Positions 26,388 to 35,554 of a DNA stretch of 64,000 nt are shown here, one piece after another. Position numbers and translations under genes: made by a program. Position 1 is the stretch's first letter, and each line of letters starts with the position of its first letter. The notes below the pieces were generated by a model, which worked only from the letters and a program-made list of their open reading frames with translations, was not told the origin of the DNA and made no database searches. The stretch comes from Bradyrhizobium sp. RD5-C2 (GTDB taxonomy: Bacteria > Pseudomonadota > Alphaproteobacteria > Rhizobiales > Xanthobacteraceae). Location: NCBI RefSeq assembly GCF_019972155.1, contig NZ_BOVL01000011.1:28120-92119 (forward strand), read 5' to 3'.

Positions 26388-26482
26388 AGCCTGACCCGGA
26401 GAGGTGCGAAACGACTCTCCGAAAAGATCATGCTTGGACAGTGCAAGCGCGGTGACGCTTCAACCTGATCTCGTCGCGCTTC
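26385..26482. repeat. Dispersed Rhizobiales-type palindromic repeat
   Basis: The 98 bases from the cyclase stop codon to the formyltransferase stop closely resemble, from memory, a very frequent intergenic element of Bradyrhizobium and relatives: TAGAGC..GA.CCGGA at the left, CCGAAAAGATCATGCT in the middle and TCAACCTGATCTCGTCGCGCTT at the right. Two inner hairpins are visible (GAGAG with CTCTC, and AGCGCGGTGACG with CGTCGCGCT). It supplies the end of both convergent genes and may act as a terminator. Confidence 0.75.
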
Positions 26483-27203
26483 AGGACGCAGCAGCGAGCG
26501 GTGGCGAGATCACCTGCGGTGCCTCGGGAGCCTGCGTGGCGGCTGTCGCCAGCTCGAAGCGGATGCCGTGCACGGAGACGGTCAGCGGGATGGCGCGGAA
26601 GTCGTCATGGAAGGCGCGGATCCGGCGGGCCAGCTCGTTTGGGCTGATGCCGGCGGGAAGCTCGCACATGTCGCGGTACATCTGCCGGGTGCTCTTGATG
26701 CCGCACCAGGCGATTTCCAGCTCCGGTAGCGGTGAGGGATCGCGGGCAAGATCGCGCGACATCCGCCAGAACAGATGGGCAAGCCGCACATACGCGATCT
26801 GCTCGAGCCCGCGCACGCTGATCTTGTCGGGAATGATGAAGGACTCGACCCCGACGATCGGGCCGGAATCGACGCGCGCGGCCATCACATGGGCGGTCGC
26901 GCCGAACGTGCGCGCACCGTCATAGAGCGCGAAATGCGCCGGCGCCCAGCCGGGATATTGCGGCGGGCCGGGGTGGAAATTATAGGCGCCGTGGCCGAGC
27001 GCCGCCAGGATGCTTTCGGGCACGATGACGCTGGTCGTGAATGCCAGCAGCCTGGCCTCACGCAACACCTCGGGCTCGATCGCCGCGAGCTCCTCGGCCG
27101 TCACCGCGCAGCGGAACGACAGCGCCGGATTGTGCGCCTTCAACAGCTCGGTGAGCGCGAATTGCTGGTCGGCGACGCCGGTGAGAAGGATGATGGTTTT
27201 CAT
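26481..27203 (-). CDS. Formyltransferase-family protein
   Basis: A 240-residue protein with the formyl transferase fold. The signature NFHPGPPQYPGWAP holds the HPGP motif that replaces the usual HPSLLP of methionyl-tRNA formyltransferases, and FGATAHVMAARVDSGPIV contains the conserved late Asp. Enzymes of this size and variant motif act on sugar nucleotides or other amines using 10-formyl-tetrahydrofolate. ATG 27203 has GAGAAGGA upstream; a longer frame to 27446 is a shadow. It is the last gene of a minus-strand set with a glycosyltransferase-like and a HAD-domain protein, beside the flagellin gene. Modification of flagellin or a surface glycan is inference. Confidence 0.8.
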   Translation of the reverse strand: MKTIILLTGVADQQFALTELLKAHNPALSFRCAVTAEELAAIEPEVLREARLLAFTTSVIVPESILAALGHGAYNFHPGPPQYPGWAPAHFALYDGARTFGATAHVMAARVDSGPIVGVESFIIPDKISVRGLEQIAYVRLAHLFWRMSRDLARDPSPLPELEIAWCGIKSTRQMYRDMCELPAGISPNELARRIRAFHDDFRAIPLTVSVHGIRFELATAATQAPEAPQVISPPLAAAS

Positions 27204-27244
27204 GATGTCGATGTCCTTCTCTTGCCTGGTGGTTGTGCCGTTGA

Positions 27245-28603
27245 TCAGCCGCGCTGCCCGGTCATGACGAGGACGCTGCCGGCATCGCGGGATTGACCCA
27301 CGGTGCGGAACAGATCGGCCGGCAATGCTTGCCAGGGCGCAATCTCGATGATCCGGTTGTTCGCGCTGGCGGCTGCCGATTTCGCCGCGCGGATATCGTC
27401 CTGCCAGGGGCAAAGCGCGAGCTCCAGCCGGCCGAACCCGCCGCAATCGGCGGCGAACGCGCCGGTGACCGCCTCGATGCTGGCGGCCATTTCGCGGGCG
27501 TCGCTGGTCGCGATATCGCGCATGATCACGGTGATCGCGTCGTTCGAGGCTGCCGGCGACTTGATCACGATCATGGCGTCGCGGCCCCCGCTGCGGCTGG
27601 CGCGCCGCGCGGCCCGCATCGTGATGCCGAATTCGGCGTCGGGCCCGAGGTCACTGTTGTCGGTCGGCAGATTGTGGACGACCGTGGTGTGGCGGGGCGT
27701 GCCGGCGTCTTCGGCCGGCGCATGGTACGAGCGCGGCAGCCACGCGGTGTCGAGCGCCATCTGCGACGACGTCAGGCTCCAGGCCTGGTCGAGCAGGTAG
27801 CCCTCCCAGACCGCGGGGTAGGCGGTCGCGATGTGATGCCAGTTGCGCAGCAGCGCTTCGGCGGCCGGGGTGCGGCCGAGATACAACGTGCGCGCCGACA
27901 TCTCCCACCGGTTCCACTTGTGGAGTGCGATGTCGCATCCGAGGGAGGATGGCAGCAGGGGCGGTTCGCAAAGCGTCGCATCGGCCTCGATGAACAGCAG
28001 CGGCTCGCGGTGCTGCTGCCACATCTGCAGCATGAAGGCCGACCTCTCGGACGCCTGCATGTGCGCGCCGTCGGCGGTATCGATCGGCACGATGTCGCAG
28101 GCGATCTCGAATTCGGCCAGCTTCTCGCGGAGCGCGCGGGCATGATCGTCGCCACAGGCGCGGGGATAGCAGGAGACTACGCGCAGCGCTGCGTCGGATC
28201 GAGTACCTTCCGCGGGCGCGATCGGGCGCCAGTTGAGGCCGCCCCACCACATCTCGTGCGGGCCATCGAAGCTCGGCCCGATCGTCCCGAAGTCGGTCAG
28301 CTTGGACTTCAGGAAATCGAAGGCCGGATTCTCGCCGAACGGGATCACGACCGCACAATCGGCGCGAAGCGACCGGTAGAGTATTTCGGCGGCGGGGCCG
28401 CTCGGCGGCTCGACGAGGATGACGACACCGTGCTCCCGCGCCGGCACCGAACCGGCCTGGTGGACGGTCGCAGGTCCGAGCCGTTCGGACAGCCATGCGA
28501 GCCGCCGGCGCTGCGCAGCGCTCATCCGGATGTTGTTGGTCGCCAGTAATTGGTCGAAATTCGTCTGCAAGCCGTCCGCTTGCACCGTGTCAGCCGAAAT
28601 CAT
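27245..28603 (-). CDS. Glycosyltransferase-like protein, 452 residues
   Basis: No domain can be named with certainty. In the middle, PLLFIEADATLCEPP looks like the acidic metal-binding strand of nucleotide-diphospho-sugar transferases, and VWEGYLLDQAWSL about 75 residues later resembles their acceptor-side segment with a conserved DQ. The ending SVLVMTGQRG and the N-terminal segment about a DxD-less Rossmann fold are not diagnostic. There is no signal peptide or membrane segment. GAGGGG lies upstream of ATG 28603. It lies 58 bases after the HAD gene and 41 before the formyltransferase gene. A role in adding a modified sugar is inferred from context. Confidence 0.6.
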   Translation of the reverse strand: MISADTVQADGLQTNFDQLLATNNIRMSAAQRRRLAWLSERLGPATVHQAGSVPAREHGVVILVEPPSGPAAEILYRSLRADCAVVIPFGENPAFDFLKSKLTDFGTIGPSFDGPHEMWWGGLNWRPIAPAEGTRSDAALRVVSCYPRACGDDHARALREKLAEFEIACDIVPIDTADGAHMQASERSAFMLQMWQQHREPLLFIEADATLCEPPLLPSSLGCDIALHKWNRWEMSARTLYLGRTPAAEALLRNWHHIATAYPAVWEGYLLDQAWSLTSSQMALDTAWLPRSYHAPAEDAGTPRHTTVVHNLPTDNSDLGPDAEFGITMRAARRASRSGGRDAMIVIKSPAASNDAITVIMRDIATSDAREMAASIEAVTGAFAADCGGFGRLELALCPWQDDIRAAKSAAASANNRIIEIAPWQALPADLFRTVGQSRDAGSVLVMTGQRG

Positions 28604-28661
28604 GCCCGCGCTACCCCTCGTTAACCTTCTACGAGCGGGGCGGCCAGATCAGGCGGACAAT

Positions 28662-31172
28662 TCAGTGGCCGTTGGTTGCCTGCGCACCGCTAGCGCTGCG
28701 CCAGGTCAGCGTGGCCGAGGGGACTCCGTTACCGTCGCGGCCCTCGACGGTAAGGATGCGGTCATGGTCGAGGGCGGTCAGCGCGACGGTGTAGATCGCA
28801 ACATCGTCCTCGAAGCCGTCGACCGGGATCAGCAGCATGCCGTCCTCATTGGTGGCACGGAACTGACGGCCGCTCCGCTCGAGGCCCGCATCGACCAGCC
28901 GTTCCGCGGCGATCGTCTTTACGTTCGAACTCTCCGCCGCCTTCGCGGCGTTCTCGCCGTATTGGACCGTGATGCCATGGAGCATTCCGGCGCGGCTGAG
29001 CTTGGCCAGCGGCAACGCGATGGTCGCAACCGCCATGCGCCGCGACAATGGAATCCGCAGGCGGAGGTCGCCGAGCCCGGTGTGATAGACGCCGACGGCT
29101 TCCAGCAACGCATGGCCGTTCGGCCCGAACAGGCCGACCTGTAGCGTCCCGCATTGCGCCTCGCCGAACACGTTCGCGGGCAGGCGATTGGCGCCGAACA
29201 ATGTGTAGAGGTAGGCGTGCGACGGTGACAACGCGGCAAAGCTGCCGGCCAGCCACATCGGGGGCGCCGGTGCCGTGCAGGCGGCCGAGAGGCCGCGCGC
29301 GACGATGCAGTCATTGATGAAGCCGGCGTCGAGCAGCGGCGCCAGCGCCTGGGTGCCAAGGTTGACGTCATGCTTGATGCCGCCGAGCAGCACGAGTTCA
29401 TCATCGTCGGGCAGCAGCAGGAGGCGTCCGAGCACGGCGGCGGCCCAGCGTGCCGCCACAACGGGATCCGCGTCGGGCCGCAATGCGTAGTGCGGCGCCA
29501 GCTCGCGGGCGCGCGACGCATAGGCCAGCGTCCCGGATTGAACCTCGTTCGCCAGCGCCAGCTGAGCGGCCGGGCGCTGATCGCCCTCGCGTAACACCTC
29601 TCCGCCGCGATAGTCGCGTGCCGATCCTTCATCGGAACAGCAAAGCTGCTCCAGCAACGCGACGTTGCGGATCAGCATGCGCTTGACGTGCGGCGTGACG
29701 ATGCGATCCGAAATCAGACCTTCTGCGGTGTCGTCATCGCCGACGTCGTCGAAGGCATCATCGAGCGTCAGCAGATAGGCGCCATGCAGGCGGATGCGAA
29801 TGCCTTCGCGATCGAAGATGCGGCGCAGCGACTTCTGCACGCTGGCGGAGTAGCCGAGGTCGACAAGGATGAGGTCGGTGCAGCCGTCGAAATCCGCGAT
29901 CTTCGCCCGAAGATAAGCCAGCAGGCGCGTGCGGACGCCGGCAGCGATGTCGGTGATTTCGCGCAGGTCCATCAGATCGGGCAGGGCGTCGGCGAGTTCG
30001 CGGCCACTCGCAATGCCGTCAGGATACCGCGCGAAGAACTTCATCACCGCCGGTGGTTGCACCTTGACGATGTCGACAAAGGTCGCCGCGTCGATCTTGA
30101 CGACGCGGCTCAGCAGCTCGCTGAGAGGTTCGAGCGTATCGGCGGACCCGACCAGGCTCACACGGCGATTGATCTCGACATAGGCCCCGGTCTCGCCATG
30201 GCTTGCCTGCCAAACGCGATACGGCAACAGACCATCGCGGCCGAGGAAACCGATCGCGACGCGCGCGCCCTCGCGCGCCAGCGCAGCGCGCCGCGCTTCG
30301 ATGAAGGCGTCGAACGCCGCCATCACCGGGCCGAGCACGGTGACGCCGAGGTTGAAAGCGGGAGAGTGCTCAGCACTGCGCGCCGTCACCGCGCGCCGCA
30401 GCGTGCGCGCGCCGCAATCGAGCCGCGACGGTTGATCGGGGCACAGCAGTTCGAAGATCGATGTTTCGCGCTGAAACTTCGACGCCAGCGGCGCGCTGGC
30501 TTGCGGATAGTAGCGCGGGCGGATGCCGTGACGGCGGGCGCCCTTGATATCGGCGTTGTGATTGTCACCGACATGGAATGAGCTTGCCGCATCGATGCCT
30601 TGCTCGAGGAGATAGGCCTCGAACAGCGCTTCGCTCTTGCCAGAGCCGTGATCGCAGGATGCGTAGAGGAAATCCCAGGTCAGTCCCGGGCTGCAGGCGC
30701 GCAGCAGTTGCGCGAGCTGCTCGGTGCTCCAGTAGGTGTCTGAAATGAAGCCAGTGCGAAAACCGCCCCGCTTCATGTCCAGATATTGCTCGAACATTTC
30801 CGGGTTGGCGCGGCACAGTTCGAGCTCGGCTTCGAATTCGATCTGCGCGAGATCGCCCAATGCATCGCGGCTCAGGCCGAACAGCCTGAACGGAAAGAAC
30901 TTGTAGATGTCGGCGATGCGCACTTCAGCAGAGCCGCTGCGCTCCAGCGCCAGCTTGCGCGCGCGCGCCTCCGCCTGGATTCGATGCTGAACGAAACTGA
31001 CGGACATATTTGGAAATTTTTCAGCAATGCGAGAAAGCTGAAAAACCCTTTCAAATACGCCATCCGGCGTCGTGCAGGCGCGCAACAGAAATGTATCGAA
31101 AACATCGAATGAACATGCAGAAACATTCTGCGCTCGACGCGTTGCGTCGACCGTCATGATCGTCATGCGCAA
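28662..31172 (-). CDS. Large HAD-domain protein, 836 residues
   Basis: The N-terminal 235 residues are a HAD-superfamily hydrolase domain: nucleophile motif SFDVFDTFL, motif II ISDTYWS, lysine in GSGKSEAL and acidic motif HVGDNHNADI. HAD modules of this DVFDT type are often fused to glycan-synthesis enzymes. The next 350 residues include ILVDLGYSASVQKSLRR, a recurrent companion segment of such proteins. The C-terminal 200 residues (from about 620) are beta-rich and unassigned. Alternative starts are ATG 31157 and 31172. It opens the three-gene minus-strand set next to the flagellin cluster. I propose a role in glycan precursor metabolism or flagellin glycosylation, without direct evidence. 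Confidence 0.75.
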   Translation of the reverse strand: MRMTIMTVDATRRAQNVSACSFDVFDTFLLRACTTPDGVFERVFQLSRIAEKFPNMSVSFVQHRIQAEARARKLALERSGSAEVRIADIYKFFPFRLFGLSRDALGDLAQIEFEAELELCRANPEMFEQYLDMKRGGFRTGFISDTYWSTEQLAQLLRACSPGLTWDFLYASCDHGSGKSEALFEAYLLEQGIDAASSFHVGDNHNADIKGARRHGIRPRYYPQASAPLASKFQRETSIFELLCPDQPSRLDCGARTLRRAVTARSAEHSPAFNLGVTVLGPVMAAFDAFIEARRAALAREGARVAIGFLGRDGLLPYRVWQASHGETGAYVEINRRVSLVGSADTLEPLSELLSRVVKIDAATFVDIVKVQPPAVMKFFARYPDGIASGRELADALPDLMDLREITDIAAGVRTRLLAYLRAKIADFDGCTDLILVDLGYSASVQKSLRRIFDREGIRIRLHGAYLLTLDDAFDDVGDDDTAEGLISDRIVTPHVKRMLIRNVALLEQLCCSDEGSARDYRGGEVLREGDQRPAAQLALANEVQSGTLAYASRARELAPHYALRPDADPVVAARWAAAVLGRLLLLPDDDELVLLGGIKHDVNLGTQALAPLLDAGFINDCIVARGLSAACTAPAPPMWLAGSFAALSPSHAYLYTLFGANRLPANVFGEAQCGTLQVGLFGPNGHALLEAVGVYHTGLGDLRLRIPLSRRMAVATIALPLAKLSRAGMLHGITVQYGENAAKAAESSNVKTIAAERLVDAGLERSGRQFRATNEDGMLLIPVDGFEDDVAIYTVALTALDHDRILTVEGRDGNGVPSATLTWRSASGAQATNGH

Positions 31173-31674
31173 AATTCCCGCCAGTCCTCATGCGTTGAAC
31201 GCCTGCGTGAGACAAATCAGGCGCGATGATTCAAAAAAGTTGATGCGGGATTCGAAAACGCGCGCTTCGCGACTGACAGATTCAAAAAATCCGATAACGT
31301 CGAAATGGTGATTCGGAAAAATTTGCCTAGTCGCAATCGTCGAATGCAAGATGGCGACCAACGGCGATGGATCACTCGCATGCTCCGCGCATGCATGTGT
31401 TCGCGTGGCGTTAGTTGATGTGACAACAGCGTTTTCCGGCGCGACGAAATCTTCCGCGGGCATGCGAGGCGATGCTGAACGACTGCTCCAGACTCCGTAG
31501 AATTGCTGCCTGCGCCTTCGCGCAGCGGCAGCTTTTGCCGGGCGGTCGGCAAAAAAATCCAGCTAAGCATTTGAAAAATAACGAAAAAACTTCGCCTGGT
31601 TTGTCTGGCCCCTCCGTTCAACGCTCAGAAGCCGCATGCGATGTGTGCTTGCGGCGTTGGTTGGAGAGCGGCGG
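31173..31674. promoter_or_regulatory. Intergenic region with tandem hairpins upstream of the ECF sigma factor
   Basis: This 502-base divergent gap has lower GC and several A-runs. Two hairpins lie back to back: 31505-31532 (GCTGCC.GCGC stem, loop CTTC, small bulge) and 31533-31554 (TTTTGCCG / CGGCAAAA, 6-base loop). They sit about 120-170 bases upstream of the sigma start and could be an attenuator or a 5' leader structure. The Shine-Dalgarno GGAG at 31662 precedes ATG 31675. I see no recognisable sigma-54 site. Confidence 0.4.
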
Positions 31675-32376
31675 ATGAGTTACGCGCTTGATGTGATGGC
31701 AGCGGTCGAGGTCGAAGCTACGGCGGCCACGGCTGCGCCGGTCGAAGCGACTGCTGCCTGGAGCAACGTTCCCACGATTGCCGATGCAGGCCCGCTCGAC
31801 ACCGTCGAAATCCAGGACGAGGACAAGGAACTGCTCGACCGCCTAGCCGCCGGCGACGAGGCGGCGTTTCGTGCTCTCGTCGAACGCCATGTCGATCGCG
31901 CCTACGCGATCGCGCTGCGCATTGTCGGCAACGCCGCCGATGCCGAAGACGTGGTGCAAGACACCATGCTGAAGGTCTGGACGCATCGCGGCCGCTGGCA
32001 GCATGGCCGCGCCAAGTTCTCGACCTGGCTCTATCGCGTCGTCAGCAACCGTTGCATCGATCTGCGCCGCAAGCCGCGCACCGAGAATGTCGATGTCGTG
32101 CCCGAGGTGGCTGACACTCAGCTCGACGCCTCGACCGTCATCGAGCGCAACGAGATCGGCAATCTTCTGGAGCTTGCGATGCAGCGGCTGCCCGAGCAGC
32201 AGCGCGTCGCGGTGATCCTCTCCTACCACGAGAACATGAGCAACGGCGAGATCGCCGAGGTGATGGATACGACCGTGGCCGCGGTCGAGTCGCTGCTGAA
32301 GCGCGGGCGGCAACAGTTGCGCGAGTTGCTCAAGCGGCACGAGCGCGACCTGCGCGGTGCGTTCACCGACTGTTAA
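31675..32376 (+). CDS. ECF-type RNA polymerase sigma factor
   Basis: A 233-residue sigma factor with only region 2 and region 4. Region 2 (about residues 50-120) shows AFRALVERHVDRAYAIALRI and AEDVVQDTMLKVW; FSTWLYRVVSNRCID marks its DNA-melting end. Region 4 (about 165-220) shows RLPEQQRVAVILSYHENMS followed by the helix-turn-helix TTVAAVESLLKRGR. The 50-residue Ala-rich N-terminal extension is unusual. ATG 31675 has GGAG upstream; an opening at 31636 was rejected. It lies 140 bases upstream of the flagellin gene and could direct expression of this cluster. A putative anti-sigma-like gene is at 35640. Confidence 0.92.
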   Translation: MSYALDVMAAVEVEATAATAAPVEATAAWSNVPTIADAGPLDTVEIQDEDKELLDRLAAGDEAAFRALVERHVDRAYAIALRIVGNAADAEDVVQDTMLKVWTHRGRWQHGRAKFSTWLYRVVSNRCIDLRRKPRTENVDVVPEVADTQLDASTVIERNEIGNLLELAMQRLPEQQRVAVILSYHENMSNGEIAEVMDTTVAAVESLLKRGRQQLRELLKRHERDLRGAFTDC

Positions 32377-32380
32377 CCAT
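32373..32380 (+). promoter_or_regulatory. CtrA-like half site
   Basis: TTAACCAT, an 8-mer known as a CtrA-binding element in alphaproteobacteria, overlaps the sigma-factor stop codon 137 bases upstream of the flagellin ATG. It is followed by AAATTT rather than a second TTAA. CtrA control of flagellar genes is well known in this class, but a single 8-mer match is weak. Confidence 0.3.
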
Positions 32381-32516
32381 AAATTTCGGCTTCTGAAGAT
32401 TTCGCGCCTGACCACCGGCGGCCGCTCCGTTTGATCGGTCGGACGGGGGCTGGATCCGCGTCACCTCACTTTCTCACGATGCGGCATGCCATGCCCCATC
32501 AGCACAGGAGCTAATC

Positions 32517-33341
32517 ATGCCCGCAATTTCCACCAACACAGCCGCCAACTCCGCGGTCCGTTACCTCAACATCAACTCGATGCAGGAAACCAGCGCGCTC
32601 TCTAAGCTGTCGAGCGGCTCGCGCATCACTTCCGCTTCCGACGACGCGGCCGGCCTCGCGATCTCGACCCGCATTTCCTCCGACATTACGACGCTGCAGC
32701 AGGCTGCCACCAACGCGGCGCAGGCGACCTCGATCCTGCAGACCGCCGATGGCGGCGCGTCCAACATCTCGGACATCCTGGCCCGCATGAAGTCGTTGGC
32801 TTCCGAGTCCGCCTCCGGCACCGTGGCTGACTCCAGCCGCGCCTACATCAACTCGGAATTCACGCAGCTCAAAGGCGAAATCGACTCGATCGCGTCCGGC
32901 ACCCGCTACAGCAGCCAGAGCCTGCTCGACGGTTCGAGCGTGTTCTCCTCGGGCGTCTCGGTGCTGGTCGGCTCGACCTCGGCCGACACCATCACGATCA
33001 CGCTGACCAGCCTGACGGCATCCTCGCTCGGCGTGACCTCGCTCGACGTCTCCAGCCTGTCGAGCGCCACCAGCGCGATGTCGGCCCTCGACAGCGCGAT
33101 TGACACCGTGTCGTCCGCCCGCGCCGAGATCGGTGCCCAGGAATCGCGCTTCAACTTCAGCGCCGACTCGATCTCGACCCAGACCCAGAACCTGCAGTCC
33201 GCCAATTCGGCGATCAAGGACGTTGATATCGCTTCCGAGCAGGCGACGCTGTCGTCGGCCGAAGTGAAGACCCAGGCCGCGGTGTCGGCGGAAACCGCCG
33301 CCAACCAGATGCCGCAGTACCTGCTCAAGCTGCTCGGCTAA
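32517..33341 (+). CDS. Flagellin
   Basis: A 274-residue flagellin, the filament subunit. The N-terminal D0/D1 helices are clear (MPAISTNTAANSAVRYLNI, then LSSGSRITSASDDAAGLAIS), as is the C-terminal domain (RFNFSADSIS to the ending LLKLLG). The central variable part is only about 70 residues and rich in Ser/Thr, which gives possible O-glycosylation sites. Length fits the short flagellins of thin lateral-type flagella more than the 700-residue flagellins of Bradyrhizobium thick flagella. AGGAG at 32505-32509 precedes ATG 32517, and a terminator follows. The Ser/Thr richness fits the adjacent glycan-modification candidates. Strong own expression is likely. Confidence 0.96.
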   Translation: MPAISTNTAANSAVRYLNINSMQETSALSKLSSGSRITSASDDAAGLAISTRISSDITTLQQAATNAAQATSILQTADGGASNISDILARMKSLASESASGTVADSSRAYINSEFTQLKGEIDSIASGTRYSSQSLLDGSSVFSSGVSVLVGSTSADTITITLTSLTASSLGVTSLDVSSLSSATSAMSALDSAIDTVSSARAEIGAQESRFNFSADSISTQTQNLQSANSAIKDVDIASEQATLSSAEVKTQAAVSAETAANQMPQYLLKLLG

Positions 33342-33354
33342 TTCGAACGATAGG

Positions 33355-33379
33355 TCGGGCCGGCATCTTGCCGGCCCGA
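33355..33379 (+). terminator. Terminator hairpin after the flagellin gene
   Basis: TCGGGCCGGCA and TGCCGGCCCGA form a perfect 11-base-pair stem around TCT, 13 bases after the flagellin stop, followed by TTCT. It should limit read-through from the highly expressed flagellin gene into fliD. Confidence 0.75.
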
Positions 33380-33404
33380 TTCTCACGACGGCGGAGGTGT
33401 CGAC

Positions 33405-35111
33405 ATGACGGTTAGCAGCGCCACCTCGAGCACATCAGGTACGACATCGTCGAGTTCCGCCAGCTCTGCCAGCACGGTGACCACGACCGGCACGACCAAC
33501 TCGGCCAGTATCGACTGGACCGCCCTGATCGATGCCGAAGTCAACGCCAAGCTCACGGCGGCGACCACGATCACCACCAAGATTACCGCGAACCAGGCCA
33601 AGGTCACGGCCTACCAATCCTTGCAGACCGAGCTGTCGACACTGGCGACCGGATTGTCGTCGCTCAGCACGTCGATCATCAACACGATCGCGACCAATGC
33701 GTTCGCCACACGTTCGGCGACGATTTCGTCCACCGGCGACGTCAGTGCCTCCTCGGCGCTGTCGATGAGCGTCAACAGCGGCTCGGCGACCGGCAATCAC
33801 ACGCTCCAGATCACCCAGCTCGCAACCGCGCAGAAGGTAATCGGCACTTCGCAGTCGAGCAGCTCGACCGCGCTCGGTTACTCCGGAACGTTTTCGCTGG
33901 GCCTCGCCGGCGGCAGCAGCACGGCGATCTCGATTACCAGCGGCATGTCGATGCAGGATATCGTCGACACCATCAACGCCCAGACCTCGAGCACCAACGT
34001 TCAGGCCTCCATCGTCCAGGTGTCGAGCGGGTCCTATGAGATGGTGCTGACGGGGACCCAGGACGCCGCCAACATCACCTATTCGTCGACATCCGGCGAC
34101 GACATCCTGAACAAGCTCGGCGTCACGGACACAACGGGGGCGTTCACCGACGTGCTGCAGAAGGCGCAATCCGCCGAATTCACCCTCGACGGCATCGCGC
34201 TCACCCGCAACACCAACGATATTTCCGACGTGCTCTCGGGCGTCACGTTCGACCTTCTGCAGCCGACACCGAGCGGCACCAGCCTGAACATCAGCATCTC
34301 GACCGACACCAGCCAGATCACGTCAGCGCTGCAGACCTTCGTCACCAACTACAATGCGTTTCGCGACCAGGTGATCGCGCAGTCCGCCCAGAATTCCGAC
34401 GGCACGGCGTCATCGAGTGCGGTGCTGTTCGGCGACAGCACGATGCGCGATATCATGACCCAGCTTCAGCAGGTGCTCAGCGGTTCCGTCGGCGGCATGA
34501 CGATGGCCGACCTCGGCCTGTCGTTCAACGAGAACAACGAGCTGCAGCTCGACACCGGCACGCTGTCGACCGTGCTGACGCAAAACCTGACCGGCGTGAC
34601 CAAGCTGCTGTCCGCACAGACGACGGCCTCGTCCAGCCAGCTCAACGTCGTCAACACCGGCACGTCGCCGCAATCGTTCACGCTCGATGTGACGGTGGAT
34701 TCGACCGGCACGCTGAGCGGCGCCTCGGTCGGCGGCGACAGCTCCGGCTTTTCGGTGGTCGGCGACTCCATCATCGGCAATTCGGGCACGATCTACGCCG
34801 GCATGGCATTCACCTACACCGGCTCGACCTCGCAATCGATCACCGTGACGTCATCGTCCGGGCTTGCGGCACAACTTTATCAGCTCGCACAAACCAACTC
34901 CGGGACCAGCGGTCAGCTACAGACCATGATCACCAACCTGCAATCCCGCGATACCGATCTGCAGTCCCAGGTCAGCGACATCCAGAGCAATGCAGCGACG
35001 TTCAAGGCGCAGCTGCAGCTTCAATACGCCAATTATCAGGCCGCCATCGAAAGCGCGAACAACACGCTGGGCTACCTGAGTGCCCTCCTGAACGCATCAT
35101 CGAGTAAATAA
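33405..35111 (+). CDS. fliD: Flagellar filament capping protein
   Basis: A 568-residue FliD. After a Ser/Thr-rich start, the N-terminal FliD domain (ASIDWTALIDAEVNAKL, later ALSMSVNSGSATGNHTLQI) and the C-terminal domain (TFVTNYNAFRDQV, MADLGLSFNENNELQLD, ending YLSALLNASSSK) are recognisable. The C-terminal coiled coil that sits on the filament tip is seen near residues 515-560. FliD folds each exported flagellin at the tip and is itself exported. The stop codon shares one base with the fliS start (TAATG), so the two are co-translated. Confidence 0.93.
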   Translation: MTVSSATSSTSGTTSSSSASSASTVTTTGTTNSASIDWTALIDAEVNAKLTAATTITTKITANQAKVTAYQSLQTELSTLATGLSSLSTSIINTIATNAFATRSATISSTGDVSASSALSMSVNSGSATGNHTLQITQLATAQKVIGTSQSSSSTALGYSGTFSLGLAGGSSTAISITSGMSMQDIVDTINAQTSSTNVQASIVQVSSGSYEMVLTGTQDAANITYSSTSGDDILNKLGVTDTTGAFTDVLQKAQSAEFTLDGIALTRNTNDISDVLSGVTFDLLQPTPSGTSLNISISTDTSQITSALQTFVTNYNAFRDQVIAQSAQNSDGTASSSAVLFGDSTMRDIMTQLQQVLSGSVGGMTMADLGLSFNENNELQLDTGTLSTVLTQNLTGVTKLLSAQTTASSSQLNVVNTGTSPQSFTLDVTVDSTGTLSGASVGGDSSGFSVVGDSIIGNSGTIYAGMAFTYTGSTSQSITVTSSSGLAAQLYQLAQTNSGTSGQLQTMITNLQSRDTDLQSQVSDIQSNAATFKAQLQLQYANYQAAIESANNTLGYLSALLNASSSK

Positions 35112-35554
35112 TGACCCAGAATGCTACGGCCTACCTCGCCAACAATGCCTATCGATCCGCCGCGGTGGCGGTTCCGCCGCTGAAGGCGGTGGTGATGCTG
35201 TGCGACGGCGCCATCACGTTGCTGCAGAAGGCGCTGGATGCGCACGAGGCGAAGCGCTTCGAGGAAGGGCACACTTATCTGACGCGGGCTACCGCGATCC
35301 TGCGCGGACTGAGCCACCATCTCGACGTCACCCGCGGCGGCGCAATGGCCGACCGCCTGTTCCGGACCTACAACGCGCTGATCATGGCGTGCCTGCGCTC
35401 CTACGGCCGGCCGCACGCCAGGGAGAATTTTCGGCGTATCATTGCCAGCCTGACCGAGCTCCGCGACGCCTGGAAGTTCGTCGAGGCGACCGCCGGCAAG
35501 GCCGCCAAGGCCAAGACGCTCGACAAGGCGCTCGAATCAGCCACCGGCCGCTGA
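35111..35554 (+). CDS. fliS: Flagellin export chaperone
   Basis: A 147-residue helical protein of the FliS family that binds the C-terminal helix of flagellin in the cytoplasm and blocks early polymerisation. The N-terminus (ATAYLANNAYRSAAVAVPPLKAVVMLCDGAI) and the central helices (HLTRATAILRGLSHHLDV) match the family. It overlaps fliD by one base and follows the classic flagellin-fliD-fliS order. A weak 7-base-pair stem-loop (CCGGCGA/TCGCCGG at 35568-35588) lies after the stop, so the transcript may continue to the next gene. Confidence 0.9.
   Translation: MTQNATAYLANNAYRSAAVAVPPLKAVVMLCDGAITLLQKALDAHEAKRFEEGHTYLTRATAILRGLSHHLDVTRGGAMADRLFRTYNALIMACLRSYGRPHARENFRRIIASLTELRDAWKFVEATAGKAAKAKTLDKALESATGR

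Noticed and set aside
27293..28549. Open frame of 418 codons on the plus strand
   Set aside because: It is antisense to the glycosyltransferase-like gene, which has a ribosome site and operon context.
31636..31674. Longer sigma-factor start at 31636
   Set aside because: The extra 13 residues are not family-like, and GGAG is placed for ATG 31675.
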